Of a stretch of 64,000 nt of DNA, positions 27,326 through 42,300 are shown in pieces. Each line of letters begins with the position of its first letter. Within the stretch, counting starts at the first letter, position 1. This stretch comes from Symbiodinium natans (lineage: Eukaryota; Sar; Dinophyceae; Suessiales; Symbiodiniaceae). Both the position numbers and the translations under genes were made by a program. The stretch lies in contig CAJNDS010002410.1 of NCBI GenBank assembly GCA_905221605.1, positions 273,252 through 337,251 on the forward strand, read 5' to 3'. The notes under the pieces were generated by a model. That model ran no database searches, had not been told where the DNA came from, and saw only the letters and a list, made by a program, of their open reading frames with translations.

Positions 27326-30300
27326 CTACACTCCGAAAAGGGAGATGCGAAAAAAGCAGACGAACAATGACGACACCAATACATCAACCTGAACCTGTGC
27401 TGGACTTCTCAGGCAAGGCACGATGTAGTTGCCGGCAGTGTTTACATCAACTACACTGTTGATGTTATTCACAGGGTCAGCGATGTTTTGCCCATCCTCG
27501 GAATCGGAGCAAGTCACCGCGGGGAGGCTGTAGGTCGTGGTGCCGAGGAGGAACCAGCTCACTCCAGATTCCAGATATATGCTGGGAGCCGTGTCCACAC
27601 GTCGGCAGTACGCTACGTGGCGATCCGTGCCGTTGATGATCATGAAGTACCGCCCTGCACAATGTTAAGCCATAATGACGATGATAATAATACAAGTCCG
27701 TGGCATGCGCATACCATGCATCGAATACTGCAAGACACCACTTCCGTGCCTGTGCAGAGGGTCATGAACTGGCACGTGCCATTGGGGAAGAACGTATATG
27801 CTACACAGTCCGAACTGCTGGCCGATAGGCAGAGCGTCTCACATGTGTCATAATTGGACACATCTTGTGTCCTTACAGACAGGACCGCCGTTTAATGTGC
27901 TTGAAGCACCTTGGACAGCAAAGGAACATCTCCAACTTCTTCCATGTCGGCCTAGGGGCTCTTTGGTGACAGTGCTGCAAGCAACACGGTTGCCACCGTA
28001 CGTTCCGCCTGGATTTGGATCTTCACATCCAACCTCAACAGTTCTCGTGGCGGAGACATGTGCGCCGGCCGAGTCATAGCCTCAGCGCTGTCTGCACGCA
28101 GCTAACAAGCACACACCACGCTGCTGGTAGGTATCTGAGGAGCATGTGTAGGTCACCTTGTAGATTGCGGGGTCGTTGGCAAGAACAGAATTCACCACCT
28201 CCATCCGCGCCAGCGTAGAGCTTCCGGCGCTGCTGGACATGGAGCTTTGCTTGCACACGCGATTCCCATCATCAGAGGCGCCTGGGCCAACTGCACCGAG
28301 GCCGATCTACAACACGTTGTCAACACATGCAAAGCAAGCGGCAGGCCCAAGCTAGCAACAGCTCTTGTCATGACCAAGTCAGCCATGAGTCAATCCGATT
28401 TACAGCAGTAGTCACCTCACGTGGGCAACCACTTGCTATCGGCTGCTCGGTTGGCAACATAGCAGGTTCTAGACAGAAGAGCTGCGGTTGCTGAAGAATT
28501 GCGTCTTGTCCGCATGTCAATGAACTCAAATTCTGTCTAAGCCGCTGCCACAAGTCTGTGCCTCGCACATCCTCGGAAGATTTGGTGGACATCGCGCAAG
28601 GCCACCAGCCGTCAAGCAGCAGCCCTCCGTTGTACATTCACTGCCATCCGCACAGCCGTACCTTATTGGCAACTTCTTGGACACAAGCTACGCAAACAGG
28701 CTTCGGCGACAACACGCTACACAAACCTGCGATCGAAGAATGCCACTGCCTATCCTGGGACTTTCCTGATTCTAACTCTGGCTCAGCTGCGTATCATCGG
28801 CACTGGAGGGTCCAAAGAGCCAACTACATGAATCTGCGGGGTCGACCGCAAAGGAAAGGCCCGTGCAAGTGGCACCCGTAGCTGAAACGGTCCACTGACT
28901 TCCCTCTAAGGGAGGGAAGCTTTCTCCTCCAGGGGCATATGCTTGCTCTTCCCAGTTGGCGTCGCGCAAAACCCAGCGCTCGGAACCAGGAGTGCCCAAA
29001 GCTGTATCAGCCACAGCTTCTGTTTGTAGATGAGGGCCAGTGCCCAGATCCGTGCGCAGCTCATTGTTGCTCCCAGCCAGTTGCGTCGAGTACATGACAC
29101 CTAAGGCACTGTCATTGTGTCCAGCCAGCTCGAGCTGGACGGCATCAACTCCAGTGCAGCTTGAGGGTGAACCTGTGATATTCAGTCGGGCAGGTGCAGC
29201 AGGCCCGACCGTTCCATACACGGTGAGCTCACAGACCTTCATGCTAGATGAACCAGACCCAACCAGTGTTACAAAGCGGCCAGCCAAAGGAGCATCGCAT
29301 TCTACAGTTGTAGTGGTTCCCAGAGAGGTGGTGATGCCAGTCTTGCAGGCAGGCCCCACATTGACATCTGGTCCCACTAAGATGCTGACACCTGAGACCG
29401 TTCCAGCCAGAGCATACTTGTGGACGACTTTGCCAGCGCCCAGATCTATCCACAGGTTCACCGACTGTGGCACCTCTACGCAGGACTCGCAAGCTTCGGC
29501 CACGGAGCTGGCTTCGTCACCGTCAAAAATGTTGGCCACAGCACCTGCTGTTACTGTTCCGCTGGCCCCTGCCCTCAGCACGGGCAGTTTCTGCGAATCA
29601 CCAAGGCCACTTGACCCCCAAGCTGTGATGAGACCGTCCTCAATATCTGTGCAGACTGCCCCGGCATCTGCGTAGACGCTGTCCAGTACTGACAGCATTT
29701 CGGCATCACCCGTGAGGAAAATTTTGGGCACGGTGTTGACCGTCAGAGTCCGCACTGCGCTTTCGGACACACCAAAACTTGTACAGCTGTAAAAAAGTGT
29801 TTGCACGCCGCTCCACTTGGAATGAGCAGAATTCAAAATGCTGGAGAATGGCAGGACCTGATTGTGGGTATCCCTGCAGCATACTCCCGGATCCTGAAAT
29901 GTCTCTCCTTGGCTCATGCAAAACATGGGGCTAGCACGTACATGTTTCTGGCACTGACTGAACACGTACTGCAAGCACCCCTGTGAGCTGTCATGTCCTC
30001 TGCCCCAGCAGATTTGAAAATGGCAGGTCCACTGTCAGGTCCACGCCAAGGCACCGAGAAGCAGTGTGATGCCCGAACTGGGGCCCTGGACGATGGTTCC
30101 AGGGAGGCCGCTGGTGACAATCACAGTCCTGCCCGCTTGGCACTGTCGCCTACGATTGCCATGCCAAGAATTTCAGCATTGAATCCTACAAACCAGGCAG
30201 TGCGAAACAACACAGAAGCAACCTACTCACCGCATCTCCCACATCTATGGAAAGGGTTGAGGTGTCGCATCACACTCCGGGCCGGAAGTCTTGGGCATCT

Positions 30301-33300
30301 AGGAAATATAAATCTCCTGGGGATTCTGAAGCCCTCATTCGACAAACGGCGCGTGTCCTAGTCGCAGTCAGAGCTGTCCCACCAGTATCCGTGCAGGTGT
30401 ACGTGACTGTGTGCGATCCTGCTGACGATGTGTCTACTGGAGAAGGACTGGCAGTGTATGCCAGCAAACCTTCACTGACGTCCACGCACTGTACGCCAGG
30501 ATCGCTCCATGACTTGTCCTTTTCGATTACAACGACCGCGTCCCCTTTCAACTCTATGGCAGGTGCAACCTGGACGTACCGAATCTTGGTGGAAGTTCGG
30601 CTGCTGCTGTCGGTGCACGAATATGCGAGCGAGTACTCGCCAACACTGTCCAATGCGAGGCTTGAGGGGGAAGTCGAAACGGCCAACGGAACCAAATCGC
30701 GACTAACACACGCCGCACCCGGATCCGTGAAATTGGCACCAGCAGATTGGCGGACGATCATGGCCTCCCGGCCCACCATTTCCACAGGATGCCGGACTCT
30801 CACAATTACGGTCCTTGTGGTTTGGATGCTGGACCTGGTGCACGTATAAGTCACTGGGAAGATACCTTCGCTGGCAGTGGAGACCGTGGTGGCGCTCAAC
30901 GTCACACTGCCAGTCCAGGCACCGTGAGATGACTCGCCCTCCTGGTAACACGCCTCCGCAGGCCAAGAGGTCCAGGTGCTGGGAGCGTCGAGCTCCCCAC
31001 CCTTGATGACCACCCGTGGCCAGAAATCTTGCAGCAGGCACTTAAAAGCCAGCCCTTTCACAAGAATGATGGCGTCGCCAGCATCCTTGATCTCCAGCAC
31101 AGCCCCGTCCGTGAAGTCGATGGAGACCGTCTTTTCCGATTCAGTCGAGCCAGCTGTGTCAAGTTCAACACTATCGAGTAGTACCTGCACTTGGTTGTTC
31201 GTGCCCGAGGCAGAATTTCCATTGCCGTAAGTCAGGTCGAGCTGCCCGTAGCCCCGCAGTGTGACGCTGATTCCGCCAGCGTCTGATCCTGCACCGAAAC
31301 CCCTGTACCAGCCATTGAAGCCGGAGTCTGCGGAGAAAAGGCTAGCGTCACTGGCAGTGTCGATGGTCCAACCAGCTTCCTTCATGTTGGCCGCAGACTC
31401 GAAGTTGTTCAGCTGCAGGCTGCCACCACAAAGAACAGACCTTAGAAAAGGTCTTGTTGGTCCCTGAACCCGCTTGCTCTTTCAATACGGAAAGCGGAGC
31501 ATGGGCCTTGCCTGCTAGCTTACACTGCTAATATTGCAGCAAGTCACGTCTCCGGAATCAAGCAGGACACATCATCATGGTCACGGCAAACCCTGCCAGC
31601 TTCGAGCAGGGTGCTCAAGCAGCAGATGTCCAAAGCTCCGTTGTCGGAGCAACTGGACCCTCCACAGGTGCCGCAAGAGCTTGCACAGCAGTACGAAGCT
31701 CCGTCTATACCACTGGGGCGAAGACCAGCTCGACACCACAAGTCCTCGCCACAACGCGCGACAAAGGATGTGCCAACGATGGTCACCGAGCTGGTCTCCA
31801 ATGTAAACTCTACGTCGCCATCCACGTACCCCATCTTCACTGTGTAGAACTCCTCATCCACTCCCTTTAAGGGTGTGATCGTGTCGTTGTCAAACTCGAT
31901 TCTGGCCAGAAGCACATCCGTCGGGTATGGAAGGAAGGACGTCCACGTGGTGTCTTCCAAATACTGCCACTCCACACCCGTGAAGCGGGCGCAAACGAAG
32001 TTCTCCGCAAAAGACGTAGCGGTCGACTGCCACCTCGCGGCACGAGAAGTTTTGGTGAACATCAGGAACCCCAATCGGCTCTCCACTCCTCCATCGTCGT
32101 CACACTGAGCGCCGCTGCCAAGGGTGCCGACGTCCCGCGTGCAGGTGCCAGGCACCAGCGATGAGGCGTAGTCCTCATCGCGTCCATACCGTTTCACACT
32201 TGGTTCAATTACGCTTAGAACTGTTCGCATTCACAAGACGGAACCCTCGACTGAACCACAAAGACTGGTCAAGAGGCATAGATGTAGAAGTTGCTGTTCA
32301 CCCCGGTGGCAGTGGAGGATGAAGAGCACTCAGACACCGGTATACTGCTGTACTGACCACTTGACGCAGAAGAAGGTCCCGATGTGCCCGGAAAACCCAC
32401 ATCGGTACCTCCAAAGCCATGATAAGACCATGCATTTGTATCGGAGATGGCATCTGCTAGGCTGCCGTAAATCTTGAAGTCCTTGCCTTCCTCGTTGTTT
32501 GTAGACGTCCATTCGCAGGCCATCATCTTGTAAGCAGAAAAATCACTTGGCATGTCTGTGAGTCGCCGGTAGTAGATGTCCTGGAAGTCAGCGCCACAAG
32601 TTGCACAAGTCCGGCGGATAATGCGGAAGAGGCTGGCTGCGAAGCGGGCATCGAAGTCGGTTTGCCCCAAGCTGTAGGTGCCTGAAGAACTCTGGCTGAT
32701 ACCGAGGCGGAACTCCTGACAAGCTTGTGCACACACACACACACATCTTCTACCTTGAGAAACTCAAGATGGGAAGGTCCTGGCGGTCACCCGACAAGAA
32801 GACCGGATGGCGCACCTCTCCTGTCCCAGAGCGCCACAAACACGGCAGCAAGATGCGGCAAATGCCTGCTTGCCTGCCCCCTTTGCCTGCCCTTCGCCCT
32901 GCAGCAGTCCCGAGCGCACGATGGTGGGCACTCCGGTGGCACAGGAGAGGAAGGGGTATGAGATGTAGTTCTCCACATAGCGGTCGAAAAAATCTGCGCT
33001 GAGGGGCAACCTTGAGGAGCCTTGGTGCAGGCTGCATGCTGGATGCCGCTGCCTGGCCCCAGCTAAACATCGAATCGCAATGCTATTGTGGTTGCTGCTC
33101 GGCAGCTTTGTGAGGTGGCCGTTAAGTCCATGCATTGCCATGTATCTTCAATGTGCGTAGCAGACGTACTCAATTCACTTCCTGAGCATGGGTGTTGATC
33201 GCAAGTTGACCCGACTGCAATACCTGCAATCCCCGAGCTGAGTGCAGGCTCAGCATCCCAGAGTCCACACCTTCTTCGCCTCATTCTCAAACCTGCCGCC

Positions 33301-36300
33301 ACAGCTGACAGTCACAGAGGACTGCGAAGCAAGAAGCAAGCTGATCCATGCGGGCCTGTGGGGAAATCGCACCTCCACAACGCGCTGAAGAACGGGAGCA
33401 GCCCGCCTTCGGCACTCATAGTTGATGACGTACGTGCGCCTCAGGCAGCTGGCAACAGTTGGCAGGGGCAGCTGGGGCACCATCTGGCACGTCTCATACC
33501 ACACGTAGCAACTGTTGCAGCTATTTGCAGCTTGGGAACTCTGTAGTAAAGGGGAGGTAGTCCAGGTCCACTGTTGGTGTAAGCTCTTCACCCTCGTGCG
33601 TGATGCATGTGCTGCCAGTCTCCGAGAAGGTACCGCCAGAAACGTTCCACTGGCCTACACTGGAGCGCATTGTTGAGCCCCATAGCCTACAACATCTTCC
33701 GGTTGTGCTTGGTGTTGCTTGGTGTTGCTGGGTTTTGCTTGGGTTTTGCTCGGCCTGCCTGACACGCCGCCTGGAACCAACACCGAGGAGCTGCCGACCA
33801 GGGATATCGAGTCTCGGATCTTCACGGTCCGCGTGTAGTCAGGAGCCCCAGAACACGAGTACGTCACGGTGCTCTCCACTGGAGCCTAAGGCGTGCCAGA
33901 CCACGGCATTCGTTTCTCGTTTCTTGTGCTTCATGCTCCACGGTCCACGAACAGAACATTAAAGCACACGAATGAATGCAAGGAAAAGGCATGATGCCGC
34001 CACTATGTTGTGCTAAGGTGCCAGAGCTCCGATGATTGATGGATTTAACGATGGGGTTTGCTCGGTGCCTGGTCGAGAACATGCGGCATCTCAGTCAATC
34101 GAAGATGACCATCTTGATGAACGACAACATGGATCTGCCACTACTGCCACTACTCGTGTCACTACTTTGTATGACGAAAAGCGTGCCCCCAAACTCGAGT
34201 TCGGGGCCCCCGTACTCGGGTTCGGGAACGATAACAACACTGCGGCAGCGGCTGAGAGCTGCTTTTGCAATTTCGCATCGAGCACATCGAGCCTGTGGTG
34301 TCGATGCAGTCCACTGTCACATCGGTTCTGCACGTTTGGTTTTCATCTGCGGCGACATAGCCACACGGGCAGTCCGTGTCGGTACTCGTACCTCATGCAC
34401 AGATGTCCTGTAAGACGGCTGGGACCCTTGAAAATAATTTCGCATCATAACCTGCAGACCTGCAGGCAAGCGACTGGTCGTGCTACAGACAATCATGGCA
34501 GCTCGAGCTGCCACAAGCTCGTTGAAGGTCTTGGCGAAAATGCGCCTGCAAAAATGCCATCCACAACACAGGCACACCTTCCAAGTGCCTGGCTGTACTT
34601 GAACTGCATGAATGCGGGTGAGCGGCCAATAACGTGCTTCCACAACAGCAGGCAACATAGCTTCCACTTCCGTGCTCTGGTCTGTGTTCCCCGTGAAAGT
34701 TCCAGAGACATCTGTCCAGCTCGACCCATCCGTCGAGTACGCGACTGTGTAGGTCTTCAGCCAAGCTTCCTCCTCTGAGTGTCCCTTGGTTTTGACTCCT
34801 GGCGGGCGGCGACCATGGTTCTACAGCAAACCCTAGAACTGCTGCGCCCTGCTGCGCCATGCTGCGGCTAGCCGTGGCTCGCTTCTGGAGCCCTTTTTCA
34901 AGCCCTGGCCGCTCCTGCCACCTTGAGGTTTGAGCCCAGATCCATTTGCAGATAGGTGCCCTCCCCGGCAGTGGCGCTGGCCTTCCAACCCGTGGTCGTT
35001 AAACCACACCTGTCCGTGGTGCTGGAGTTGTCATCTGAGTACGAGCACGATGACTCTCCAGGGTTGGTGTCCGTAGTGTCGCACACCTCACCTTACAGAT
35101 GCATGACGAGGACCCCTTGCTTCAGTCTGCCTATGGATGTTGCCATAAACACGGGTGCGTTCCAAGCCACACTTTCCCTCATTCCACCGAAGCCGCCCAG
35201 CACGAACCACATGGGGATCTGGCCCATACAGTCCTCGGAAGCGCAAACCGGATTTTGGTGAGGCTGTGAGCATGCCAGGAGAGTCATCTCAGCAAAGCCA
35301 CGTATTGCATCGCGCACCATCAGGGTCTTCTCTATCTTCTCACTGGTCAAGGAGCAGGTGTAGGTGACCGTATAGTTTTCCTCCAACCATGAGAGTGAGA
35401 ACGTCCAGCGGCTCATGCTGTGCTAGCTGCGCCCGCCTCCGTGACACCCCCTGCCGTGCCATTGTAGAGCCGAAGGCTCGCATCCCACGAGAAACTCTGG
35501 TGCATATCAGCAATGTCGGCATTGAACGTGTCCTGATGTGGAAGGTGCATGACTACGAGAGCAAAGCTTGTGCTGCTGCGTTGTCTCGAAAGTTCCGAAA
35601 CATCGGACCATCAGGTGCCTAAATCTGAGTTGGCCACAGAGCCAAGAAGTGAAGTTCCCGGAGCTAACTTTCACGACAATTGAAGCTACGCCTCACCAAC
35701 CCTGAGAACTCCCGAAACCCAAAACCGCACCCAACAATGGAAAAGGATGCTGGGGCAGCGCAAGCACTGCAGTGTCGTAGCACTTGGAGACCGTATCTGT
35801 CCAAGATCCCGCCTCGCGCTGCACCACCCAATACCTCGAGCCACAAAGAAACCAAGCAGTCCGCAGCAAGCAGACATCGGCATTGCATGGAAAACCAGAA
35901 GAAACCGGAAACCAAACCCAAGATGCAACGCTGGATTGATGTACATGCTCTCCACGACCGACACTGTCCGTGTCAAAGTCGCCTGAGTCAACAGCAATCA
36001 AGGGTCGTCAAAGAGTCTGAAATGAGTCAACAGCAATCAAGGGTCGTCAAAGAGTCTGAAACTTTGACCACGACGACTACCACCACCTACTCTTGTTGCA
36101 TCCAGGCTTCGTCACTGTCCTACTACCTGTACTACTTGTTCACTTTCACCACTACTCTAGTGCTATTTTTACGACTACTTCAACAACTCCCGCTGCGACC
36201 ACGACGACTAGAATCAGTACGACCACCACGACAACGACGACCGCTGCCACTGCCACCGCCACCGTCACCGCCAACCACTACCACCACAGACAAACACTAC

Positions 36301-39300
36301 TATCAGTACTACCACTGCTGCCACTTGTACCACTACTACCTGCTAGATACCACCCTCTTTGCCCATAACCTAGTCGGAAGATGTTCGGCTCAGGCGTTGT
36401 TTTGCCACCCGCCAAGCAAACAAGCCTTTAGGTTTCAAGGTTGCGGCCCCCTTGAATTTGGACAGGATTCAGGTTTTGAAGCAGCTCATTTCTATGACTA
36501 TCAAGGATTAAAAAGGTCGGGGGGGGGGGGGGGGGGGGGGCGCTGCCTGCCCCCGGGGAGGCCCGCAGCCCCCTCCCCTTTTGCAAACGATGTTCGCATG
36601 ACGGGTTTTCAGAGGATTTAGGTTTTGAAGAGAAAAGAACGGGCAAAGCCAAGCCGAAACGCCAATAGAAGTGACCCTCCGACAACATTGATAAATAGTG
36701 GCTTCCTACGAAAATATGAAGCACATAGGGGTTTTCCTGTTAAGATTGTGAGAAACCCAGTTTCTGCGCCTGCCTTCTTGCGCAACGCCCACACCAAAAG
36801 TGGCCGACCAAGGGGATTTACGTGCTCAGCAAGAAAGCATGTCGCACCCCTGAAAAGGGCTGCGAACAAATGACGTTCAACATACCCCAACACCGCCTGC
36901 GCAGTCCAAACAAATGATCTGGACCCCTCAAGCCTAAAGGCCGCGGGCAAACTTCTACCTCTCCCCGAAATGTTACTCCTACTACTGAGTTACTGGACTG
37001 CTGCTACTACCGCTGCCACTGCTACGGCTATTCCTGCGGCTTCTCCTTCTACTCGTACTCTTCGCAGTAAAGGCACCAGCACTTTGTTGAGGTTGTGCTC
37101 AGTGCAGTCATATGTAACGGTGTACGTGCCCACTGTGGTGCGGTCCACCGTTCCAGAGGAGTTCACAGGAAGCGCCTCATCGAACTGATCCAGACAGGTC
37201 GTGCCGAAGTCGACCCAGGAGTCTGTGCTGTGAGTGCTCACCGTCGGAGTTGATGTTCCCGTCAGAGTGAAGGATTTCAGTGTACGCCAGGTGCAGCACA
37301 ACGTCTCTGTGCAGCTGCGGAAGCAGTAGTTTCGCCTCCTCGAGGTGTACTTCGAGTCTGCCGTGCAATCCGTCGAGGCGCAAGTTGGCCACTCCTCACA
37401 GCACTCTGTATCTGTGCAGCTAGTAGTGCTGCATACTGTTCGGCGACGAGAGTTGCGGCGGTATCCCGCACTGCAGCTGAAGCTAGAGCACCAGTTGCTG
37501 AAGTTCAACAAGTCTTCACTCTGGACCGTTCTTGCGTACAGCTTGGCTTGCTGAAGGTTCCCACTCCAGGTGCCTTCTCCGCGACCACCTCCATACTCAA
37601 CGGCCCCATCCGAAGCACTGATCTGCGCTGCACAAGTTGGCGTCACCTCCGCCCCATTCAGGTAGAAGGTCGACGCCTTTGTGCTGGCTGTGAAGGAAAG
37701 CACCACATGGTTCCAGTCGCTCTCAACCGAAGTCGCACTAGTACTGCACCCGTCCGAGCCATCCACTTTGTGCTCAAGTTGGACAGTGTTTGTGGCCGTC
37801 TGCTTCACGTAGAAGTTTAGCCCGCTGTCTTGCGTTTGTCCAAAGATCGGGTAGTAGGCATTGGTTGTGAGGCTGCCTGCATTCCAGTATGCCATGAACA
37901 TGTAGTCGGACAACATTCCCAGATTGCTCAGGGTGCCCATGGTCACAGCCGTGCTCGCCATGTCGGTATCGAACTGATAGTTCAACTCTGCGGCCTGCTC
38001 GTAGACTTCCTAAGTGGCAGTCTGCACAAACGGCCAGATCTCTAATCTTGCCTTGCATTACCTCGTGGCATTTATCACAGCGAGCGTCAATTTCCGCGAA
38101 GTGCACGGCTGTTGTGCTGTCGCTAATGCTCGACCAAACCTTCACGTAGCGAATGGCACGCAAGTCGAAGCGAAAAATGCTTCCCGAACCCAATTCCACA
38201 TCGCTGTAAGTTACATTGGGCGCATCATCGTCATCCTCAGCTGCAGATACACTGTCCAAATCTATGTGATGCACTGCCAGAGATACCAGAGGAGTGAGAA
38301 CTCATTTTCATCGCGTCCGCCGTCCGCCAACTCAAAACTCGGCCAGGACTTCAAGAAACCCCCCGAGAACTGTCACTTTTTGCATCTGGTAAGCATATGC
38401 CGTGTCTGACTCGTGGACCATGGACCATGTGGTCCCATCGACTGAGACTTCCAGTGCCCGGCCACAGTACATCAAGTTCTGACAACCATACACCACTACC
38501 TGCGCAAAAGGCACAACTGCGATCGAGCAAGACAACCTCATGCAGCTGCCGTCCCGCCTTGTTCACCAGCTTTGTTGGCGCATTGTTCGACAGAGTAGCT
38601 CCTTTTTGCAAAGGTCGACTTGAGCTGTCAAGGCGGTGGCATGCCAGTGTTGAGCCCAAGAATCTCAGGGCCTTTTCGCAAGATTGCGCGTGGGGGGCGC
38701 GCGTTTGTGATCCCTGCTCCACAGCTCCTCTTCCTTTCTGTTGGTTCTTCCTTTCAAGGGTCTTACTCGCTGGGAGTATTCCTCTTCTCCTTCTCAAGGG
38801 TCAGGGTGCCTCTTCTTCTTTTTCTTCTTCTTCTTCTGCTTATTCTTCTTCTTCTGCCTATTATTCTTCTTCTTCTTCTTCTTCTTCTTCTTCTTCTTCT
38901 TCTTCTTCTTCTTCTTCTTCTGCTTGTTCTTCTTCTTTTGCTTATGAACTTCTCAATATTATTCATCTGCTTCTTCTTCTTCTTCTGCTTAATCTTCTTC
39001 GTATTCTTATTATTCTGCTTCTTCTTCTTGTTCTTCTTCTTATTATTATTCTTATTCTGCTTATTCTTCTTCTGATTCTTCTTATTATTCTTATTCTGCT
39101 TATTCTTCTTCTTATTATTCTTATTATTCTTTTTCGTCTTCTTTTTATTCTTCTTCTTATTATTCTTCTTATTCTTCTCATTATTCTTCTTATTCTTCTT
39201 CTTATTCTGCTTCTTCTTATTCTGATTATTCTTCTTCTTCTTCTTCTTCTTCTGCTTCTTCTTCTTCTTCTTCTTCTTCTTCTTCTTCTTCTTCTTCTTC

Positions 39301-42300
39301 TTCTTCTTCTTCTTCTTCTTCTTCTTCTTCTTCTTCTTCTTCTTCTTCTTCTGCTGCTTCTTCTTCTTCTTCTTTTGCCTGCTCGTCTTCTTCTTCTTAT
39401 TCTTCTTATTCTTTTGCCTGCTCGTCTTCTTCTTCTTCTTCTTCTTCTCCTTCTTCTTCTTCTTCTTCTTCTTCTTCTTCTTCTTCTTCTTCTTCTTCTT
39501 CTTCTGCTGCTTCTTCCTTCTTCTGTTGCTTCTTCTTCTCCTTATTCTTCCTCACAAACACTCTTTCCTCTCCCAGACAAGAACTCAACACCTTCACTGC
39601 GGAGGGCATGTATGTCCACCAGTCCTAGATCAAGTTGCACCCAGTACTTGGACGTGCAGAGCTCTGTGGATGCTGTGGCCATAGCCCCCGAAAAAGAGGC
39701 ACTGTCAGTGCATTTGCTGCCATCGATAATCTGACTGCCTGAGCTCACTGGCTTAGCAGGTTCCAGTGCAGACAATTTCTTGCTCAAGCCGAGCTGCCAC
39801 AGTTCGTGACATCTGCATGGCACGTGACGCCTGCACAGGATGTTTCCCACATACACTTACTTCACGCATGCTGCGCATTGCAGGTTGGCAGAGTTTGCTT
39901 GCCTGCAGTCGAGGCATAGTTGGTCGAGGTTCCGGCTCTCAAGGGCCCACATGTCACCAGTCCGGCACGCATCGCCAGCGCTCCGTTGACTGTAGCAGGC
40001 CAAATCCGAACATAACCTGAGTCGGAAACAATGCCGCCTGCAACACACTGCCTTACTCTGCACGATATCGAAGCAATGAGCGCATGCAATCACATGCATT
40101 GCAACCAGTAACGGGCACGCATTGGCAACGGAAATCTGGACAGCTTCTGTGTCGTCTTGTCACCGGCCGTAGTATACGTTCCGGCGATCGCAACATAGTT
40201 GCTGTTGTCCTCACCTCGGCTAAAGGCTCCCACCTATGCCCTACTGTAGCTTCCCGGCCCCACTGAAAAAAAACTAAAGAGAAAGACCCTTCAACCCCCC
40301 CTCAACTATGCCAGTCACTGAAGTCGACCTGCCCAGCCAGGGGCACACGGCACAATCACAAGTGGATGACCGGTTGACACACCCGAACTCGCCCCTGCCT
40401 CGAAGGTTTTGACCCAATAGTCTGCACTGCCGCTCCCTTGTGTGATGACACCGCAAACCTCAGGCAGCCCATACTCAGCACTGATTTCGCAACAAGTTTT
40501 AACGCTCAACCCGACCAAAACTCGAGACTGCCGAGTCAGGAACGTAGTAGTTGCTGGAGCCCACATCTATGGTCATGTGCTCGTCGGTATCATTTGCAGC
40601 CCGCCACATCTGGTCATCGCTGGTGTCGTCCAAGGCTCCTGCGCAAAAATCAGCAAAAGGACCGCACAACACAATACCTTACTTGACCAAGGAAAAGCTC
40701 GGAGGACTCAAACAGAATCCCCGCATCTCGATCGGAGCAAACAGTCACGTGCGACACAAACAACTTTCAGCCCGTCCTACTTTAGCCGTGTCCGCGAAGC
40801 TGCTTGAGTAAGTCCTTCTGGATGCGGAACGAGTTTCGGCGCCAACTATTCATTCAGAGCTGGACATGGGGGCTACACATGGCACACTTGCTTCAACCAG
40901 ACTCCGACAGCTAGAATCCAGAAAACGGCCTTTGTGAAGAAGTGCTTGCCGGATTCACCAGCTGCGGACCCCAGTTCGCAGGGTAACACTCGCACCTCAT
41001 CACACAAGTGCGCAGCATTCCAGGTGCCGAAAAATGCCGCTCATTGCTGGTGCCAACCAGCTGATGTGCAACCTGGAGACACCTGGCTGTCCATAGTCTC
41101 ATCACAGCCATACCTGCCCGAGGCTACTTGGCCAGCCTGTGTTCGCCCATGCGCGCAACGAACAGGCGCCTGGTCTGCGATTGATAAGCCTCGGTGACTG
41201 AGCCATCTCAACTCATCAGCCAGCCAAGCTTGGTTGTTAGCTTGTGAAACCCAAGTCAAGTGGGGGGCATCAGGGTCCCCGAAGGCACTCCTTGCGGCCC
41301 TGGCAGCTGTAGTCGACGAGAGCGTGCACGAGCCGCTGGAGGCAGCTGCTTTGAGGCATTGCATCCCGTATGTCGCACAGAAGGTGCCTCGGAAGAAAGC
41401 AAAGAAAGGCCTGCAGAGCGCTGCTCTGACTTGCTGCAGTGCTGAGCTTTCGGCTGCATGATTTCGGGGAGAGCGTGCTTGTGTCTGCATCCACGAGGCA
41501 AGTGCCTACAGCAAAGTGAAGAATTCAAACAGCCTCACCAGGCCAGTAGTGTCAGTAGTGCTCATTGGCTGCATCTAGTTCCAAGTGGCCCTTGGTGTGC
41601 CACGTGTCCAACTGCACTCGGCAATCGGTTCCTGCCATCAAAACATGGGACAATCGACCGCTGCAAGCAACTACATTCCACTCTGCATGCTGCAGAATCG
41701 CCTGGAAGGTAGCAGGCTGTAAGCTTTGCCACACCAAGCTGCTCAGCTGTCAAAACCTGCCACGACGAAGGGAGGGCATTGCAGGTGCACTGCCAGGGTC
41801 GTGCAAGAAGCCTCAAGGAAAACATTGACATCAGAAATGGAGCCCGTCCAGGTGGTTGTGGCTCCTCGTTGTAAAGCTCCGCCAAGATAGAACCTCAGAC
41901 ACTCGCACAGCCCATTCGAATCAGATGCAAAGCACCCAGTATTCAACCAAAATGGACCATAACACCAGTCATGCACGCCAGCTGAGCCTGGCACTGGTTG
42001 GTTTCATCCGTATTCAAAGACTCGATATCCTGGGCTAGCTTAGATAGAGCCACTAACTATACTAACTGAAGCACACGAGCCAATTAGAGCCATGCTGCTG
42101 AGCAGGTCTTGTCCAAACCTCCGTCAATGTAGATTGACTGGGTTTTTGCATCCTTATCATAAACGAAGGCCACGTGCTGCCTTGGCTGGGCAGGGAACCG
42201 ATTCCATCTTGGCCGCTTTTCTTGCTCCTTAACCTCGACAGGGCCTCGCGCGACAACTGTTGCGCGACAGGCCGCGACAAGGGTTTTGCAACCGACCTCC

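Noticed and set aside
35680-36621. 313-codon plus-strand ORF
   Set aside because: It is driven by the ACN-biased tract and the poly-G run, lies opposite all genes, and has no recognisable domain outside repeats.
38397-39734. 445-codon plus-strand ORF of poly-Leu/Ser
   Set aside because: It is the translation of the CTT microsatellite and has no other support.
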